Positions 13,688-14,222 of a stretch of 14,222 nucleotides of DNA are shown piece by piece. Position 1 is the first letter of the stretch, and each line of letters starts with the position of its first letter. Below the pieces are notes generated by a model that saw nothing but the letters and a program-made list of their open reading frames with translations, searched no databases and was not told the origin of the DNA. The translations under genes were made by a program, and so were the position numbers. The stretch covers positions 1 to 14,222 of the forward strand of contig DPIB01000006.1 of the NCBI GenBank assembly GCA_003522805.1, in the 5' to 3' direction. Source of the DNA: Fervidobacterium sp. GTDB lineage: Bacteria > Thermotogota > Thermotogae > Thermotogales > Fervidobacteriaceae.

Positions 13688-14222
13688 TGTTTATCACCTC
13701 TGACTTCTTCTAATCTTTTCCCAGCCATCATAAGACCAACTTCTTCTATGGTTGTCTCTTCAGGCCTCACTTCACCCATGATTTCACCCTCGTACATCAC
13801 CAGTATTCGGTCACTTAAAGAAAAGATCTCTTCTAACTCCATCGAGACAAGAAGTATTCCAACATCTTGTCCTCTCATTCGCAATATCTGGTTATGTATA
13901 AATTCTATAGCCCCAACATCTAATCCTCGTGTTGGCTGGGCAACTATCATGAACTTCGGATTTGCCTTTATCTCCCTACCAACAACCAATTTTTGCTGAT
14001 TACCACCTGAGAAATTTCCTCCCAAGTGTTCTATGATCCTTGGCCTTATGTCAAATTCTTCCATCACTTCTGAAGCGTATCTCTTTACTTCTTTGTGATC
14101 TAAGAAAGCGCCTTTTGCAAAAGGTGTCTTGTAGTGCCTTCCAAGTATTATGTTGTAGTATGCTGGGAAAGGTTTTATCAAGCCATATTTGAATCTGTCT
14201 TCTGGGATGTGCGTCATACCCA
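13684..14222 (-). CDS. ABC importer ATPase, C-terminal half (cut by window edge)
   Basis: The reading frame stays open through the window end, so only about 179 residues of a protein expected to be near 500 are seen. Visible parts belong to the second nucleotide-binding domain of a tandem ATPase of the NupO/RbsA kind: the family sequence MTHIPEDRFKYGL, the ABC signature FSGGNQQK, Walker B FMIVAQP followed by TRGLDVGAIEFIH, and VSMELEEIFSLSDRILVM. The Walker B glutamate is Gln and the H-loop His is Met, so this second site is probably not hydrolytic; I recall this as usual for the BmpA-associated ATPases. It powers the two permeases encoded immediately downstream. The ATG at 14217 is internal. 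The binding lipoprotein gene is expected outside the window. Confidence 0.93.
   Translation of the reverse strand, partial: GMTHIPEDRFKYGLIKPFPAYYNIILGRHYKTPFAKGAFLDHKEVKRYASEVMEEFDIRPRIIEHLGGNFSGGNQQKLVVGREIKANPKFMIVAQPTRGLDVGAIEFIHNQILRMRGQDVGILLVSMELEEIFSLSDRILVMYEGEIMGEVRPEETTIEEVGLMMAGKRLEEVRGDKQ

Overview
The window looks like chromosome of a thermophilic Thermotogae bacterium, most likely Fervidobacterium or a close relative. This is inferred from moderately AT-rich DNA, strong purine-rich ribosome binding sites, frequent GTG/TTG (and apparently CTG) starts, densely overlapping genes, a toga-type FecR/beta-barrel envelope protein and a thermophile-like HU. No species can be fixed from the sequence alone. 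I found no rRNA, tRNA, CRISPR array, insertion sequence or phage gene.

Left block (31-3230, minus strand). A PAS-PAS-AAA+-Fis enhancer-binding regulator of the sigma-54 type lies just upstream of a 12-helix MFS transporter and is probably co-transcribed with it. The 345-base divergent region upstream holds a housekeeping-type promoter, a candidate -24/-12 promoter close to the regulator start, two inverted repeats placed like enhancer sites, a 10-base tandem repeat, and an inverted repeat over a TTGACA box facing the next operon.

Central block (3231-10256, plus strand) is the most interesting part. It is one tightly packed five-gene operon: a CHASE2 class III adenylate cyclase, a degenerate (pseudo) GAF/HD-GYP protein, a DUF3307 membrane protein, a secreted FecR-domain/beta-barrel envelope protein, and an apparently intact GAF/HD-GYP phosphodiesterase. 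The last four genes are joined by 4-base stop/start overlaps, and a perfect hairpin ends the operon. I read it as a trans-envelope signalling module: an outer-envelope sensor, a CHASE2 receptor cyclase making cAMP, and HD-GYP output that may link cAMP to c-di-GMP. That reading is inference from domain content and gene order.

Right block (10304-14222, minus strand). A BmpA/NupOPQ-type nucleoside-like ABC importer (ATPase cut by the window edge, then two permeases) is followed by yjbQ, a small P-loop kinase that resembles shikimate kinase but lacks its substrate residues, and the HU gene with its own tandem promoters. The operon terminator at 10264-10293 is shared by the convergent HU gene.

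Two genes (5166 and 11211) appear to start at CTG, each 6 bases after a good Shine-Dalgarno sequence. In the kinase this choice restores the whole P-loop, which an ATG start would cut off. Bases 1-30 hold nothing I can identify.
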